From Arthrobacter livingstonensis (GTDB lineage: Bacteria > Actinomycetota > Actinomycetes > Actinomycetales > Micrococcaceae), in contig NZ_QJVD01000002.1 of assembly GCF_003219815.1 (NCBI RefSeq), positions 81,574 to 145,573 of the forward strand: a DNA stretch of 64,000 nucleotides, given 5' to 3'. A program made the translations under genes and the position numbers. Numbering within the stretch: the stretch's first letter is position 1; each line of letters starts with the position of its first letter. Of this stretch, positions 1 through 8,845 are shown piece by piece. A model generated the notes under the pieces. That model worked only from the letters and a program-made list of their open reading frames with translations. It did no database searches and was not told the DNA's origin.

Positions 1-1
1 G

Positions 2-1048
2 GGTCAGGTGAGGGACGGCTGGCAGCCGTCGGCCGGTGCGGCCAACGCGTTGCAGGCGTTGCGCATCCCGGCTGGGGAACGCGCCGTCGTCCGGGTCCGG
101 CTGCTGCCCGCCAGGCGGGGCGACCTTCGCGCGGACCACGTGACGCTCCGCTCCTACGGGCCGTTGGGCATGGCCGCGTGGCAAAAGACCATCAAGGCCC
201 CCGGCACGCTGCGGGTGCTCCCGCCGTTCCACTCCAAGCGGCACCTGCCCTCAAAGCTGCGCAAGCTCCGGGAACTCGATGGGAAGGCCGCCGTGCAGAT
301 CAGGGGCGCCGGCACCGAGTTCGATTCCCTGCGCGACTACGTGCGCGGCGACGACGTCCGCTCCATCGACTGGCGCGCCACGGCCCGCCGCCGCGACGTG
401 GTGGTGCGCACCTGGCGCCCGGAGCGCGACCGCCGCGTGGTGATTGTGCTGGACACCTCCCGCACGTCCGCGGCGCGGATCGGCGACGAACCCCGGTTGG
501 ACACCGGCATCGAGGCCTCCCTGCTGCTGGCAGTGCTGGCCGAGCGAGGCGGCGACCGCGTGAGCCTGATCGCCTATGACCGCAGGGTGCGGACCCGTGT
601 TTCATCCTCCGGCAAGGGGAACATGCTCAATGCCATGGTGCAGGGCCTGGCGCCGCTGCAGCCGGAGTTGATTGAGCTCGACGCCGCGGGCATTCCCGGC
701 CAGGTCCGCGCCGTGACGGCGCACCGGGCGCTCGTGGTGCTCGTGACCCCGCTCGACGCCGGGGCTGCCGAAGAGGGCCTGATTCCCCTGGTGGCCCAGC
801 TGGCCCGCCGGCACGTCGTGGTGGTCGCCTCCGTGCGCGACCCCGCCCTCGACGAGGCCCGCCTGGAACGCTCAACGGCGGCCCTGGTCTACCGCGCGGC
901 CGCCGCCGAACACGCGCTCAACCGCCGGGCGGCCATTACCGCCGTCATCAAGCAGCTCGGCGCCGAAGTGGTGGACGCGCCGCCGAATGAACTCCCGCCC
1001 GAACTCGCGGACATGTACATCCGTCTGAAGGCCGCCGGCCGCCTCTGA
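2..1048 (+). CDS. DUF58 domain-containing protein, 5' end outside window
   Basis: The frame is open to the left edge, so the N-terminus, usually with two membrane segments, is missing; 348 residues are visible. The DUF58 signature is clear: an EFDSLRDYVRGDD stretch, then SIDWRATAR, then a VVIVLDTSRTSA segment resembling the start of a von Willebrand A-like fold. DUF58 proteins are typically encoded beside MoxR-type AAA ATPases and transglutaminase-like proteins; those partners would lie upstream, outside the window. The exact role is unknown and is thought to involve envelope or complex assembly. No gene follows on this strand for over 400 bases, so this is probably the last gene of its operon. 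Confidence 0.85.
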   Translation, partial: GQVRDGWQPSAGAANALQALRIPAGERAVVRVRLLPARRGDLRADHVTLRSYGPLGMAAWQKTIKAPGTLRVLPPFHSKRHLPSKLRKLRELDGKAAVQIRGAGTEFDSLRDYVRGDDVRSIDWRATARRRDVVVRTWRPERDRRVVIVLDTSRTSAARIGDEPRLDTGIEASLLLAVLAERGGDRVSLIAYDRRVRTRVSSSGKGNMLNAMVQGLAPLQPELIELDAAGIPGQVRAVTAHRALVVLVTPLDAGAAEEGLIPLVAQLARRHVVVVASVRDPALDEARLERSTAALVYRAAAAEHALNRRAAITAVIKQLGAEVVDAPPNELPPELADMYIRLKAAGRL

Positions 1049-1053
1049 CCCTC

Positions 1054-1090
1054 CCTCACCTTCGGGGCGTTTCCGGCCGACGCTCCCGCA
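1054..1090 (-). repeat. Dispersed repeat family A, single inverted copy
   Basis: Just after the DUF58 stop, the minus strand reads GGAAACGCCCCGAAGGTGAG preceded by GGGAGCGTC. The same words occur on the plus strand near 1405-1492. The copy is placed where it could form part of a transcript end. The rest of 1049-1501 shows no convincing gene. Confidence 0.5.
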
Positions 1091-1402
1091 GTACGGGGGG
1101 TTGAATTCCGAACGCCAGTGCATCAGCTGTGGGATCGTCTCCCGGTGGCCGGGCATGCCCGATCCAGAACAGCTCGAGTTCCAGGTGCCGGTCCAGGTCA
1201 CCACCCGGCCGGCTGTCAAAATCGAAGGTGTAGATGTTTGAGCTCTGCCGTTTCGGTGGTGCAGCTAATGCTGCCCCGGTGCAAAACGTCGCAGGATCTG
1301 CACCATTAGACAGAGCTGCCAATGACATTCAAGAGGCGCCGGAGTCTCCGCAACCTTACCGGCCCACCGGGGACCTGACAGGGTTCGACAATCGGGGACG
1401 CT

Positions 1403-1495
1403 CCCGCCGAATGCGAGGGAGGATCGGTGGGAAACGCCCCGAAGGTGAAGGAGCATCCGGGGAAAACGCCCCTAAAGTGCGAGAGCGTCGCGTCA
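1403..1495 (+). repeat. Dispersed repeat family A, about three tandem units
   Basis: Three imperfect units of about 30 bases share a GGGAAACGCCCCGAAGGTGA-like core followed by GGAGC or GAGCG and TC. The third unit reads GGGGAAAACGCCCCTAAAGT. They lie just beyond the 3' end of the MetE-like gene (minus strand) and are inverted relative to the copy at 1054-1090. The remaining intergenic sequence, about 1091-1402, holds only weak open frames that I cannot support as genes. Confidence 0.5.
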
Positions 1496-1501
1496 GTAGG
1501 G

Positions 1502-2638
1502 TCAGGAGTTGCGGAGGTCTGTCAGGGCCGCTGCAACTTCCAGCGTCCGGTTCACAATGATCCGGGCTTCCTGCGGGGAGACCGCGGCCAGACCGTTGTC
1601 GGGCGTGATGCGAAGCAGACTCAGCGACTTCGCGGGCAGGCCCAGCCCGTGCCACGGCCTCATGATCCGCTCGACCAGGGCAGAGTACGACGGCGGCACC
1701 TGGCCTGCGCGGACAGGCACGGTTCCGGCCCACATGCCGACGCCGGATTCGATGGCGCCGGCCAGCTGTTCCCAATGGCCGGTGTCCAGCGCGGACAAGG
1801 GAACGGCGATTGCGTCAATGCCGCATTCCAGCGCCAGCTCAAGTCCCTTGCGCCAGGAGGCCATTTCGGCGGAGTTGGTCTCGGCCGGCTCGGCCGCGGA
1901 AGCGCTGCCTGCCACTCCTGTTCCAAGGTTGATGGCAACCTTGGCAAAACCTGCAGCCTTCGCGGCGGCCACGAAGGCTGTCCACGTTTGGCGGAGCTCG
2001 GACGCGGGGATGGAACGCAGCGTACGGTAGCCGGAGGCCGTGGGGATGGTGCCCGCCAGCGCACTGGCCACCTCGGGCTCGTCAATCTGCAGGGTCAGTT
2101 CAGCCCCAGGTGCGGCGGAGCGCACCTTTTCAGCATGCAGGACAAGCCCGGCGGACAGTGATTGGGCCACGTCGCGGCGGGCACCGTAATCGCGCAGGGC
2201 CCTCTCGCCGTAGTGCAGGTGAATGGCGGCCGCCAGGGTAACCGGACCGACAATTTGGACCTTATACGCCGCAGGCTGATGGTCCGAGCCACCCGCGACG
2301 TCGGCCAGCACGTTGATGTCCGTGGACAGCGCGGACACGGCGCGGCGGTGGTCGCCGCCGGGACGGTCCACGAACCGCCAGCCGTACGGCTGCACGTCCA
2401 CCGGAAGTTCCACCAGCATGCCGGCGGTGCGGCCTACGGCATCGGAGCCGATGCCGCGCGCCGGAAGCTCGGGCAGCGACGGCAGGTGCGGCGGCGTGAA
2501 CAGGCCAAGGGACAGTTTCGCGGCCTCCACCGGATCCGTGCCGGGCCAGGATCCCAGCATCGTGGCGGATACTTCGTTGGAGGCTGAGCCCACCAAGCCC
2601 GTGTCGCCAGAGGCTTCGGCGGTGGTCTGCCCCCTCAA
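1502..2638 (-). CDS. MetE-like (UROD/MetE fold) protein lacking recognisable zinc ligands
   Basis: This 378-residue protein corresponds to the C-terminal catalytic half of cobalamin-independent methionine synthase, the short form found beside mnmA/iscS genes in actinobacteria. It begins with the ATMLGSWPGTD motif and carries the LQIDEPEV strand typical of the fold. However, the expected zinc ligands are not visible: the usual His-X-Cys strand reads KVAINLGTGVAG, and the usual NPDCGLKTR motif reads TPDNGLAAV, so the cysteine is asparagine. Only one cysteine occurs in the whole protein. The TTG start overlaps the upstream chorismate mutase stop (TTGA), suggesting translational coupling. A methionine synthase annotation is therefore structural rather than functional. 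Confidence 0.75.
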   Translation of the reverse strand: MRGQTTAEASGDTGLVGSASNEVSATMLGSWPGTDPVEAAKLSLGLFTPPHLPSLPELPARGIGSDAVGRTAGMLVELPVDVQPYGWRFVDRPGGDHRRAVSALSTDINVLADVAGGSDHQPAAYKVQIVGPVTLAAAIHLHYGERALRDYGARRDVAQSLSAGLVLHAEKVRSAAPGAELTLQIDEPEVASALAGTIPTASGYRTLRSIPASELRQTWTAFVAAAKAAGFAKVAINLGTGVAGSASAAEPAETNSAEMASWRKGLELALECGIDAIAVPLSALDTGHWEQLAGAIESGVGMWAGTVPVRAGQVPPSYSALVERIMRPWHGLGLPAKSLSLLRITPDNGLAAVSPQEARIIVNRTLEVAAALTDLRNS

Positions 2639-3111
2639 CGAGTCGTGCCGCCGTCGTCCGTCTCGGGTGAAACATCGGGGGCGCCCACAAATCCCTGGCC
2701 GTCCCGGCTCACCACGGGAACCACCCCGGTGGCTGCCACGGCAGAGTGGCTTTCGGAGATGGCCTGATGATGGTGGATGACCTCGCTGATGATGAAGTTG
2801 AGAAATTTTTCGGCAAAGGCGGGGTCCAGGTGGGCGGACTCCGCCAGCGCGCGCAGGCGCTGGATCTGGGCCTTTTCGCGGCTGGGATCGGCCGGGGGCA
2901 GCTGGTGCTTGGCCTTCAGGATGCCGACGCGCTGTGTGGCCTTGAAGCGTTCGGCCAGTAAATACACCAGGGTCGCGTCAAAGTTGTCGATGCTGGAGCG
3001 GATGGACAGCAGCTCCGCCATGACCGCCGGGTCAACGGCACCCGTGAGGGAACTGGCCGCCGGGTCAAAGTCTTCAACGGACAGGTGCTCTGCGTGGCTC
3101 GGTTCGGTCAT
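2635..3111 (-). CDS. Chorismate mutase, AroQ class
   Basis: The protein has 158 residues. Chorismate mutase converts chorismate to prephenate, the branch-point step toward phenylalanine and tyrosine. The all-helical AroQ fold shows in the stretch ELLSIRSSIDNFDATLVYLL, the AERFKATQRVGILKAKHQLP helix with its conserved arginine and lysine, and the DPSREKAQIQRLRALA segment. Acidic N- and C-terminal tails extend beyond the core of about 90 residues, as is common in actinobacterial copies. Its TGA overlaps the TTG start of the MetE-like gene by 4 nt. No signal peptide is present, so the enzyme is cytoplasmic. Confidence 0.9.
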   Translation of the reverse strand: MTEPSHAEHLSVEDFDPAASSLTGAVDPAVMAELLSIRSSIDNFDATLVYLLAERFKATQRVGILKAKHQLPPADPSREKAQIQRLRALAESAHLDPAFAEKFLNFIISEVIHHHQAISESHSAVAATGVVPVVSRDGQGFVGAPDVSPETDDGGTTR

Positions 3112-3193
3112 AAAAACAGTTTAGGTGGTGCACCGGGAGGACCAAACACATGTCCACGCCGGCACACCACCCAAGGGTCAAACGCCAAGAAAA

Positions 3194-4903
3194 CTACCGC
3201 TGCGCCAGCAGCGCCTGGTGGACGGCCCGGCGCTCGGCCTGCTCGGCCGGGTTGGGCACCGGGAGCGACGCGAGCAGCCGCTTGGTGTAGTCCTCCTGCG
3301 GGTTGCCCATGATCTGGTTCCCGATCCCCTGTTCCACCATCTTGCCCTTGTAGAGCACCCCGACCCACTCGGCCAGGATGTCCACCACGGCAAGGTCGTG
3401 GCTGATAAACAGGGCCGCAAAGCCCATCTCCACCTGGATTTCCCGGAACAGCTCCAGCACCTTGGCCTGGACGGAAACATCCAGGGCCGACGTCGGCTCA
3501 TCCGCAATGAGCAGCTTCGGCTTCAGCGCCAGGCCCCGGGCCAGTGACGCACGCTGCCGCTGCCCGCCGGAGAGCTCGTGCGGGAAGCGCTTGGCGTAGG
3601 CCCGGGGCAGCTGGACGGACTCCAGGAGTTCCTCCACCTTCGTGGTGACGGCCGGCCCGGACATGTCCGTGTGGATGAGCAGCGGCTCGGCCACGCACTC
3701 GCCGATGGTCAGGTGCGGGTTGAAGGACGCGGCCGGGTCCTGGAACACAAAGCCGATGTCCTTGCGATAAGGCCGGAAAGTGCGCTCCCTGTAGTTGCGC
3801 ATCTCGTAGCCGAGCACCTTCAGCGAGCCGCCCGTGGTTCGGTTGAGCCCGGCGATGGCCCGCCCGATGGTCGTCTTGCCGGAGCCAGACTCCCCCACCA
3901 GGCCGAACACCTCGCCGGCGCTGATGGTGAACGAGACCCTGTCCACGGCCCGGAAGGCCGGGCTTCCCAGTCGACCGGGGTACTCGATTTCCAGGTCCGT
4001 GGCGCGGACCAGCACTTCCTGGTCCTGGAACGCCCGCTCCGTGAAACCTTCGGAGGCGGAGTTGCGGCCCAGGTGCGGCACCGCGGCCAGCAGCTTTTGC
4101 GTGTACTCCTCTTGCGGCGCGGCAAAAAGCACCTCGGAGGTGGCCTCCTCCACCACGTCGCCCTGGAACATGACCACCACGCGGTCCGCCAGGTCCGCCA
4201 CCACGCCCATGTTGTGGGTGATGAGCACGATGGAGGTGCCATATTGGTCGCGCAGCTCCCGGAGCAGTTCCAGGATCTCGGCCTGGACCGTGACGTCCAG
4301 GGCCGTGGTGGGCTCGTCCGCCACAATCAGGCCGGGGTTCAGCGCCAGCGCGGCGGCGATGACCACCCGCTGCTTCTGGCCACCGGAGAACTGGTGCGGG
4401 TAGTAGTCGACGCGCTTTTCCGGTTCGGGGATGCCCACCTTGCGCAGGGCGTCGATGGCCAGCCGGCGGGCTTCCTTGCGGCCCACCCGTTTGCCCTCGG
4501 GCCGGTGGGCACGCAGGCCCTCGGCGATCTGCCAGCCCACTGTGTAGACCGGATTGAGTGCCGTGGACGGTTCCTGGAACACCATGGCCACGTCCCGGCC
4601 GCGGATCTGCCGCAGCTGGCGCGGGCTGACGCTGATGATGTCATTGCCGCTGATGACCACCGCGCCACTGCTTTGCGCCGTTTCCGGCAGCAGGCCCAGG
4701 ATGGCCTTGGCGGTGACGGTCTTGCCGGAACCGGATTCGCCCACAATGGCCACGATCTCCCCGGGGGCGACCGAAAAGGACACGTCCTTGACGGCATGGA
4801 CGTCCCCGGAATCCGTGGCAAAGGTGACCTTGAGGTCTTCAATGTCCAGGACGGGCCGCAGGGCTGACGTCCCGACGGGTACCTGCTTGTCAGGGCGGCT
4901 CAT
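3194..4903 (-). CDS. Dipeptide/oligopeptide ABC transporter, fused double ATP-binding protein (DppD-DppF type)
   Basis: This 569-residue protein carries two nucleotide-binding domains that energise peptide import. Domain 1 has Walker A GESGSGKTVTAKAIL, signature FSGGQKQR and Walker B LIVADEPTTALD. Domain 2 has Walker A GESGSGKTTIGRAIAG, signature LSGGQRQRASLARG and Walker B LLIADEPTSALD. The frame extends upstream, but the ATG at 4903 is chosen because it overlaps the TGA of the permease gene (ATGA), the usual coupling in this operon. It is the last gene of a four-gene importer operon. Nickel or opine import is possible for this family, but oligopeptides are the most likely substrate. Confidence 0.92.
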   Translation of the reverse strand: MSRPDKQVPVGTSALRPVLDIEDLKVTFATDSGDVHAVKDVSFSVAPGEIVAIVGESGSGKTVTAKAILGLLPETAQSSGAVVISGNDIISVSPRQLRQIRGRDVAMVFQEPSTALNPVYTVGWQIAEGLRAHRPEGKRVGRKEARRLAIDALRKVGIPEPEKRVDYYPHQFSGGQKQRVVIAAALALNPGLIVADEPTTALDVTVQAEILELLRELRDQYGTSIVLITHNMGVVADLADRVVVMFQGDVVEEATSEVLFAAPQEEYTQKLLAAVPHLGRNSASEGFTERAFQDQEVLVRATDLEIEYPGRLGSPAFRAVDRVSFTISAGEVFGLVGESGSGKTTIGRAIAGLNRTTGGSLKVLGYEMRNYRERTFRPYRKDIGFVFQDPAASFNPHLTIGECVAEPLLIHTDMSGPAVTTKVEELLESVQLPRAYAKRFPHELSGGQRQRASLARGLALKPKLLIADEPTSALDVSVQAKVLELFREIQVEMGFAALFISHDLAVVDILAEWVGVLYKGKMVEQGIGNQIMGNPQEDYTKRLLASLPVPNPAEQAERRAVHQALLAQR

Positions 4904-5856
4904 GCGTCCATCAACTCCTCGGTCTTGGTAGGTCCGTTCTTTTTCCTGCCGGCACGCTTGCGTCCGCGCAGGCGCGGGTCGTTGAGGTCGTTCATGGACT
5001 CCCCCAGCAAAGTCAGGCCCAGCACCGTGATGACGATGGCGGCACCGGGGAACACACCGGTCCACCAGATGCCGGAGGCCGCGTCGGTCTGGGCGTGGTT
5101 GAGGTCGTAGCCCCATTCGGCCGCGGAGGACGGTTCAATGCCGAAGCCCAAAAAGCCCAGTCCGGCCAGCGTCAGTATGGCCTCGGAGGCGTTGAGCGTG
5201 AAGATCAGCGGCAGCGTCCGGGTGGCGTTCTTGTAGATGTGCCGGGCCATGATGCGCACGCTGGAGGCGCCCACCACGATGGCGGATTCCACAAACGGCT
5301 CGGCCTTCAGGCGGATGGTCTCGGCCCGGATCACGCGGAAGTACTGCGGGATGAACACCACGGTGATGGAGATGGCCGCGGAGAAGATGCCCGACCACAT
5401 GTTGGAACGTCCCTGGCTGATGGCGATGGACATGACCATGGCCAGCAGAAGGGTGGGGAACGCGTAGATGGCGTCGGCCACCACCACCAGGATCCGGTCG
5501 AGCCAGCCGCCGATGTAGCCGGAGAGCAGGCCCAGGATCACGCCGATGAAGATGGACAGCGCCACGGCCACCACAATCACCAGGAACGCGGTCTGGGAGC
5601 CCCAAATGGTGCGCGAAAAGACATCGTACCCCCCCGCCGTCGTGCCCCAGATGTGGGCCGACGACGGCGGAGCCTGGGTTTCGTTAAAGCGCTGGGTGGG
5701 GCCGTAGGGAGAAATCAGCGGTGCCAGGGCAGCGGTCAGCAGGAAAACGGCTGTCAACACGATGCCGGCAATGAGCATGCCGCGTTGCAGGCCCACACTT
5801 TTCTTCAGTTGGGAAATGATGGGCAGGCGAGCGAACAGGGATTTTTTGGTTTCCAT
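4900..5856 (-). CDS. Peptide ABC transporter permease, DppC type
   Basis: This 318-residue inner-membrane protein forms half of the translocation pore. An N-terminal hydrophobic helix (about residues 27-50, GMLIAGIVLTAVFLLTAALA) is followed by the OppC-type N-terminal domain and five further membrane segments. The binding-protein-dependent permease loop (EAA-like) sits around the GASSVRIMARHIYKNA stretch. It starts 3 bases after the DppB stop and overlaps the ATPase gene by 4 bases, showing a tightly coupled operon. The C-terminus is short and basic (RGRKRAGRKK), as usual for cytoplasmic tails. Confidence 0.92.
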   Translation of the reverse strand: METKKSLFARLPIISQLKKSVGLQRGMLIAGIVLTAVFLLTAALAPLISPYGPTQRFNETQAPPSSAHIWGTTAGGYDVFSRTIWGSQTAFLVIVVAVALSIFIGVILGLLSGYIGGWLDRILVVVADAIYAFPTLLLAMVMSIAISQGRSNMWSGIFSAAISITVVFIPQYFRVIRAETIRLKAEPFVESAIVVGASSVRIMARHIYKNATRTLPLIFTLNASEAILTLAGLGFLGFGIEPSSAAEWGYDLNHAQTDAASGIWWTGVFPGAAIVITVLGLTLLGESMNDLNDPRLRGRKRAGRKKNGPTKTEELMDA

Positions 5857-5859
5857 GGC

Positions 5860-6951
5860 CTAATACCTCACCCTCGGATCGATCAGCGCGGCGATGACGT
5901 CCACAATGAAGTTGGTGATGGCCACGATCACGGCGAGCAGGGCCACGATGCCCTGGACTGCCACGAAGTCGCGGGCCGTGAGGTAGTGGGCCAGTTGGAA
6001 GCCCAGGCCCTTCCACTCAAAGGTGGTCTCCGTCAGGACGGCGCCTCCCAGGAGCAGGGCGATTTGCAGTCCCATGACGGTGATGATGGGGATCAGTGCC
6101 GGCTTATAGGCGTGCTTGGTGAGCAGGCGGTATTCGCTCACGCCGCGGGAACGGCCGGCTTCCACATAGTCCTTGCTGAGCGTGCCGATCACATTGGTGC
6201 GTACCAGGCGAAGAAAGATGCCGGCGGTGAGCAGTCCCAGCGCGACGGCGGGCAGCACGGAGTGTTGGGCGATGTCCCAAAATGCGTCCATGTTGCCGCT
6301 GCGCAGCGCATCCAGCCAGTAGATGCCGGTGGGCGCGGAAAGCTCGGCCATGGCAATTTCGGTGCCGGTGTTGGCCCGACCGGCCACGGGGAACCAGCCC
6401 AGCCAGATGGAGAACACCAGCTTCAGCAGCAGTCCGGCAAAGAACACCGGGGTGGCGTAAAAGGCGATGGCCAGCACGCGCAGAATGGCGTCTTGGTATT
6501 TGTCGCGCTTGGAGGCGGCAAGCATGCCGAACGGGATGCCGATGGCCAGCGCCACGATCAGGGAGTTGATGGCCAGTTCCAAGGTGGCCGTGCCGTACGA
6601 GGCCAACATGCCGGCAATGGGAAGGTCGTCGGAAATGGTGCGGCCAAAGTTGCCGGTGGCCATCTGTCCCAGGTATTCAAAGTACTGGACAAAGATGGGA
6701 CGGTCGTAGCCGGCCTGGTGGATGCGTATCGCCAGCTGGTCCGGTCCGAGCCGCCCGCCCAGGGCCGCCGTGATGGGGTCGCCGGTCAGGCGCATCAGGA
6801 AAAAAACCATGGTGACGAGGATGAGGATCGTCGGGAAAATCAAGAAGAAGCGGATGAGCAGATATTTGCCCAGGCTGCCTCCGGCCTTGTTTTTCCGTTG
6901 GGGTGCCTGCGCGGCGGGTTCAACCTCCGGCAGGTCAATCATTGCTGTCAT
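5860..6951 (-). CDS. Peptide ABC transporter permease, DppB type
   Basis: This 363-residue membrane protein partners DppC to form the importer channel. It opens with a cytoplasmic tail of about 30 residues (PEVEPAAQAPQRKNKAGGSL), then the canonical first helix YLLIRFFLIFPTILILVTMV, the RLTGDPITAALGG periplasmic segment, and five further hydrophobic stretches. The permease motif around EYRLLTKHAYKPALIPIITV carries the coupling loop. The N-terminal tail is longer than in E. coli DppB, which is frequent in actinobacteria. It follows the substrate-binding gene after 114 bases that contain a stem-loop, and overlaps none of its neighbours. Confidence 0.92.
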   Translation of the reverse strand: MTAMIDLPEVEPAAQAPQRKNKAGGSLGKYLLIRFFLIFPTILILVTMVFFLMRLTGDPITAALGGRLGPDQLAIRIHQAGYDRPIFVQYFEYLGQMATGNFGRTISDDLPIAGMLASYGTATLELAINSLIVALAIGIPFGMLAASKRDKYQDAILRVLAIAFYATPVFFAGLLLKLVFSIWLGWFPVAGRANTGTEIAMAELSAPTGIYWLDALRSGNMDAFWDIAQHSVLPAVALGLLTAGIFLRLVRTNVIGTLSKDYVEAGRSRGVSEYRLLTKHAYKPALIPIITVMGLQIALLLGGAVLTETTFEWKGLGFQLAHYLTARDFVAVQGIVALLAVIVAITNFIVDVIAALIDPRVRY

Positions 6952-6998
6952 GTGAGCCTGTTTCTATGGTGCAAAAGTATGGTGCGGTGGTCCCGTGC

Positions 6999-7035
6999 AA
7001 GAAGGCGGGGCGCCCAAGGGAGGCCCCGCCTTCTT
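6999..7035 (-). terminator. Stem-loop between the binding-protein and permease genes
   Basis: Arms of 13 bases (AAGAAGGCGGGGC and its complement GCCCCGCCTTCTT) flank an 11-base loop. In the direction of transcription there is no long U tract, so this looks like an mRNA-stabilising hairpin or partial attenuator. Such hairpins allow a periplasmic binding protein to be made in excess over the membrane subunits. Confidence 0.65.
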
Positions 7036-7065
7036 TGCTTCTGTGTTTTGTGCAGACCGCGTGGC

Positions 7066-8709
7066 CTACTTGGACAGAACGCCCAAGCGGAACTTGAACG
7101 ATGCGTCAAGGGTGTCCTTGGTGCCGTTGACCTTGACGTTGGACACGGCAACCTGCGCGCCCTGCAGCAGCGGCAGCGTGGATAGGTCCTTGGCTTCGGC
7201 CGTCTGGATATCCTCGATCAGCTGGGTGCGCTTGGCCTTGTCATTGGTGACCAGCTGTTGGCTGATCATCTTCTGGATGGCCGGGTTGCTGTAGTGGTTT
7301 TTCAGGAAGTTGTCCGTGCTGAAGAACGGTGTCAGGTAGTTGTCGGCGTCCGAGTAGTCCGGGAACCAGCCCAGCTGGTACAGCGGGTAAGCGCCACCGT
7401 TTTCGGTCCGCTGCTTGGAGTACGACACCCATTCGGTGGACTGAAGGTTGACCTTGAACAGGCCGGTCTTCTCCAGCTGCGCCTTGATGGCCGCGTACTC
7501 GTCGCCCGAGGAGGAACCGTAGTGGTCCGGGTTGTACTGGAGGTCAAGGGTGACGGGGGTTGTCACACCGGCATCGGAGAGGGCCTTCTTGGCCTTGTCC
7601 ACGTCCGGGGCCCCGTTGCCGTCGCCATAGTCCTTTTTCAGCGGCTCAATGGCTCCGGTGAAGCCGGCCGGAACAAAGGAATACAGGGGCAGGTAGGTGC
7701 CCTTGTAGACCTGGTCGGCCAGGGCCTTGCGGTCCACCGTGTCGGCCATGGCCTGGCGGATGGCCAGTGCCTTGGCTGCATCCGGGGTGGCCGTCTTCGC
7801 ACCGAACGGCATGGTGTCGAAGTTGAAGACGATGTAGCGGATTTCCCCGCCCGGTCCAATATCCACCTTGACGTTCTTGTCGGATTTCAGGCTGTCGATG
7901 TCCGTGGCCGTGAGGCTGCGCCAGGCGACGTCGATATTGCCCTTCTGCACGTCCAGCTTCATGTTGGTGGAGTCCGCATAATACTTCATCGTCACGGCAT
8001 CGGACTTGGCCGGGCCGAGCAGGCCCTTGTAGTCCGGGTTCTTCTTGAACGCGATGAGTTCGTTCTTCTTGTACGTGTCGATGTCAAACTGCCCGGCGAA
8101 GGACTTGCCCTTGATGATGGTGCCATCATCGGTGACCTTGGTGGGGCTGAACACCGTGTCATCGACGATGGGGGCAGCGGGGCTGGTCAGCACCTGCGGG
8201 AATGTCTGGTCGTTGCCGAGCTTGAGCTTGAAGACCACGGTGGTGGCGTCCGGGGCGCTGACGCTGGCCAGGTTCCCCAACAGCGTCGCCGGTCCGTTGG
8301 CGTCATTGATTTTTAACATCCGGTCGAAGGAAAACTTCACGTCCTTGGAGTCCAGCGCGGTGCCGTTGGCCCACTTCAGGCCGGGCTTGAGCTTGACCGT
8401 GTATTCGGTGGGTGAGGTGAACGACGCCGAGACGGCCATGTCCGGCTTCGGGTCGGCACTGCCGGGGGCGGAGTTGAGGAGGAACGGGTAGATCTGGTTC
8501 ATGACCATGAACGAACCGTTGTCGTAGGATCCTGCCGGATCCAGGAACGTGACCTTGTCCGTGGTTCCCACCACGATCGGTCCGCCCGCGGCGCCGCCAC
8601 CCTCGGTGCTGTTGCCGCCGCCTGCCGGGCCGGTGCACGCTGTCAATGCCAGCAGGGAGACGCCTGCAACGGCGATCACCGACCGCAGTCCAAACATATT
8701 CTTAGCCAT
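7066..8709 (-). CDS. Peptide ABC transporter substrate-binding lipoprotein (SBP_bac_5 family)
   Basis: This 547-residue extracellular lipoprotein captures peptides for the DppBCDF-type importer downstream. The signal peptide runs from residue 1 to the lipobox LLALTAC (SVIAVAGVSLLALTAC), followed by a Gly/Thr-rich linker. Family 5 features include VGTTDKVTFLDPAG, the LKPGLKWANG motif and the VDRKALADQVYKGTYLPLYS segment. The ATG at 8709 is preferred over a TTG two codons upstream because an AGAAAG element sits about 8 bases before it. It is the first gene of the operon, and the region upstream contains the CACAC-N6-GTGTG dyad at 8747-8762. Confidence 0.92.
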   Translation of the reverse strand: MAKNMFGLRSVIAVAGVSLLALTACTGPAGGGNSTEGGGAAGGPIVVGTTDKVTFLDPAGSYDNGSFMVMNQIYPFLLNSAPGSADPKPDMAVSASFTSPTEYTVKLKPGLKWANGTALDSKDVKFSFDRMLKINDANGPATLLGNLASVSAPDATTVVFKLKLGNDQTFPQVLTSPAAPIVDDTVFSPTKVTDDGTIIKGKSFAGQFDIDTYKKNELIAFKKNPDYKGLLGPAKSDAVTMKYYADSTNMKLDVQKGNIDVAWRSLTATDIDSLKSDKNVKVDIGPGGEIRYIVFNFDTMPFGAKTATPDAAKALAIRQAMADTVDRKALADQVYKGTYLPLYSFVPAGFTGAIEPLKKDYGDGNGAPDVDKAKKALSDAGVTTPVTLDLQYNPDHYGSSSGDEYAAIKAQLEKTGLFKVNLQSTEWVSYSKQRTENGGAYPLYQLGWFPDYSDADNYLTPFFSTDNFLKNHYSNPAIQKMISQQLVTNDKAKRTQLIEDIQTAEAKDLSTLPLLQGAQVAVSNVKVNGTKDTLDASFKFRLGVLSK

Positions 8710-8746
8710 CTGCAAACTTTCTGTTGTGTGTACTCATGAAACAGGC

Positions 8747-8762
8747 CACACTACGCTGTGTG
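8747..8762. promoter_or_regulatory. Small dyad upstream of the peptide importer operon
   Basis: CACAC and GTGTG arms lie 6 bases apart, 37 bases upstream of the binding-protein start. The position suits an operator or a leader hairpin. There is no independent support for either. Confidence 0.25.
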
Positions 8763-8845
8763 ACCTGACCCACTTGCCTTATGTTTACTTTGTACCAGAC
8801 TTGGAGCTTTGACCCCGCACGGAAGGCAAAGTTGCAACCAGAAGG

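Noticed and set aside
1056-1328. Minus-strand frame of 90 codons (SNIYTFDFDSRPGGDLDRHL...)
   Set aside because: A short stretch looks protein-like and could be a gene fragment, but there is no ribosome site or recognisable family; left as unsupported.
5095-7185. 696-codon plus-strand frame opposite the peptide importer permeases
   Set aside because: It is the antisense shadow of two clear permease genes, with high His/Gly/Gln content typical of such shadows.
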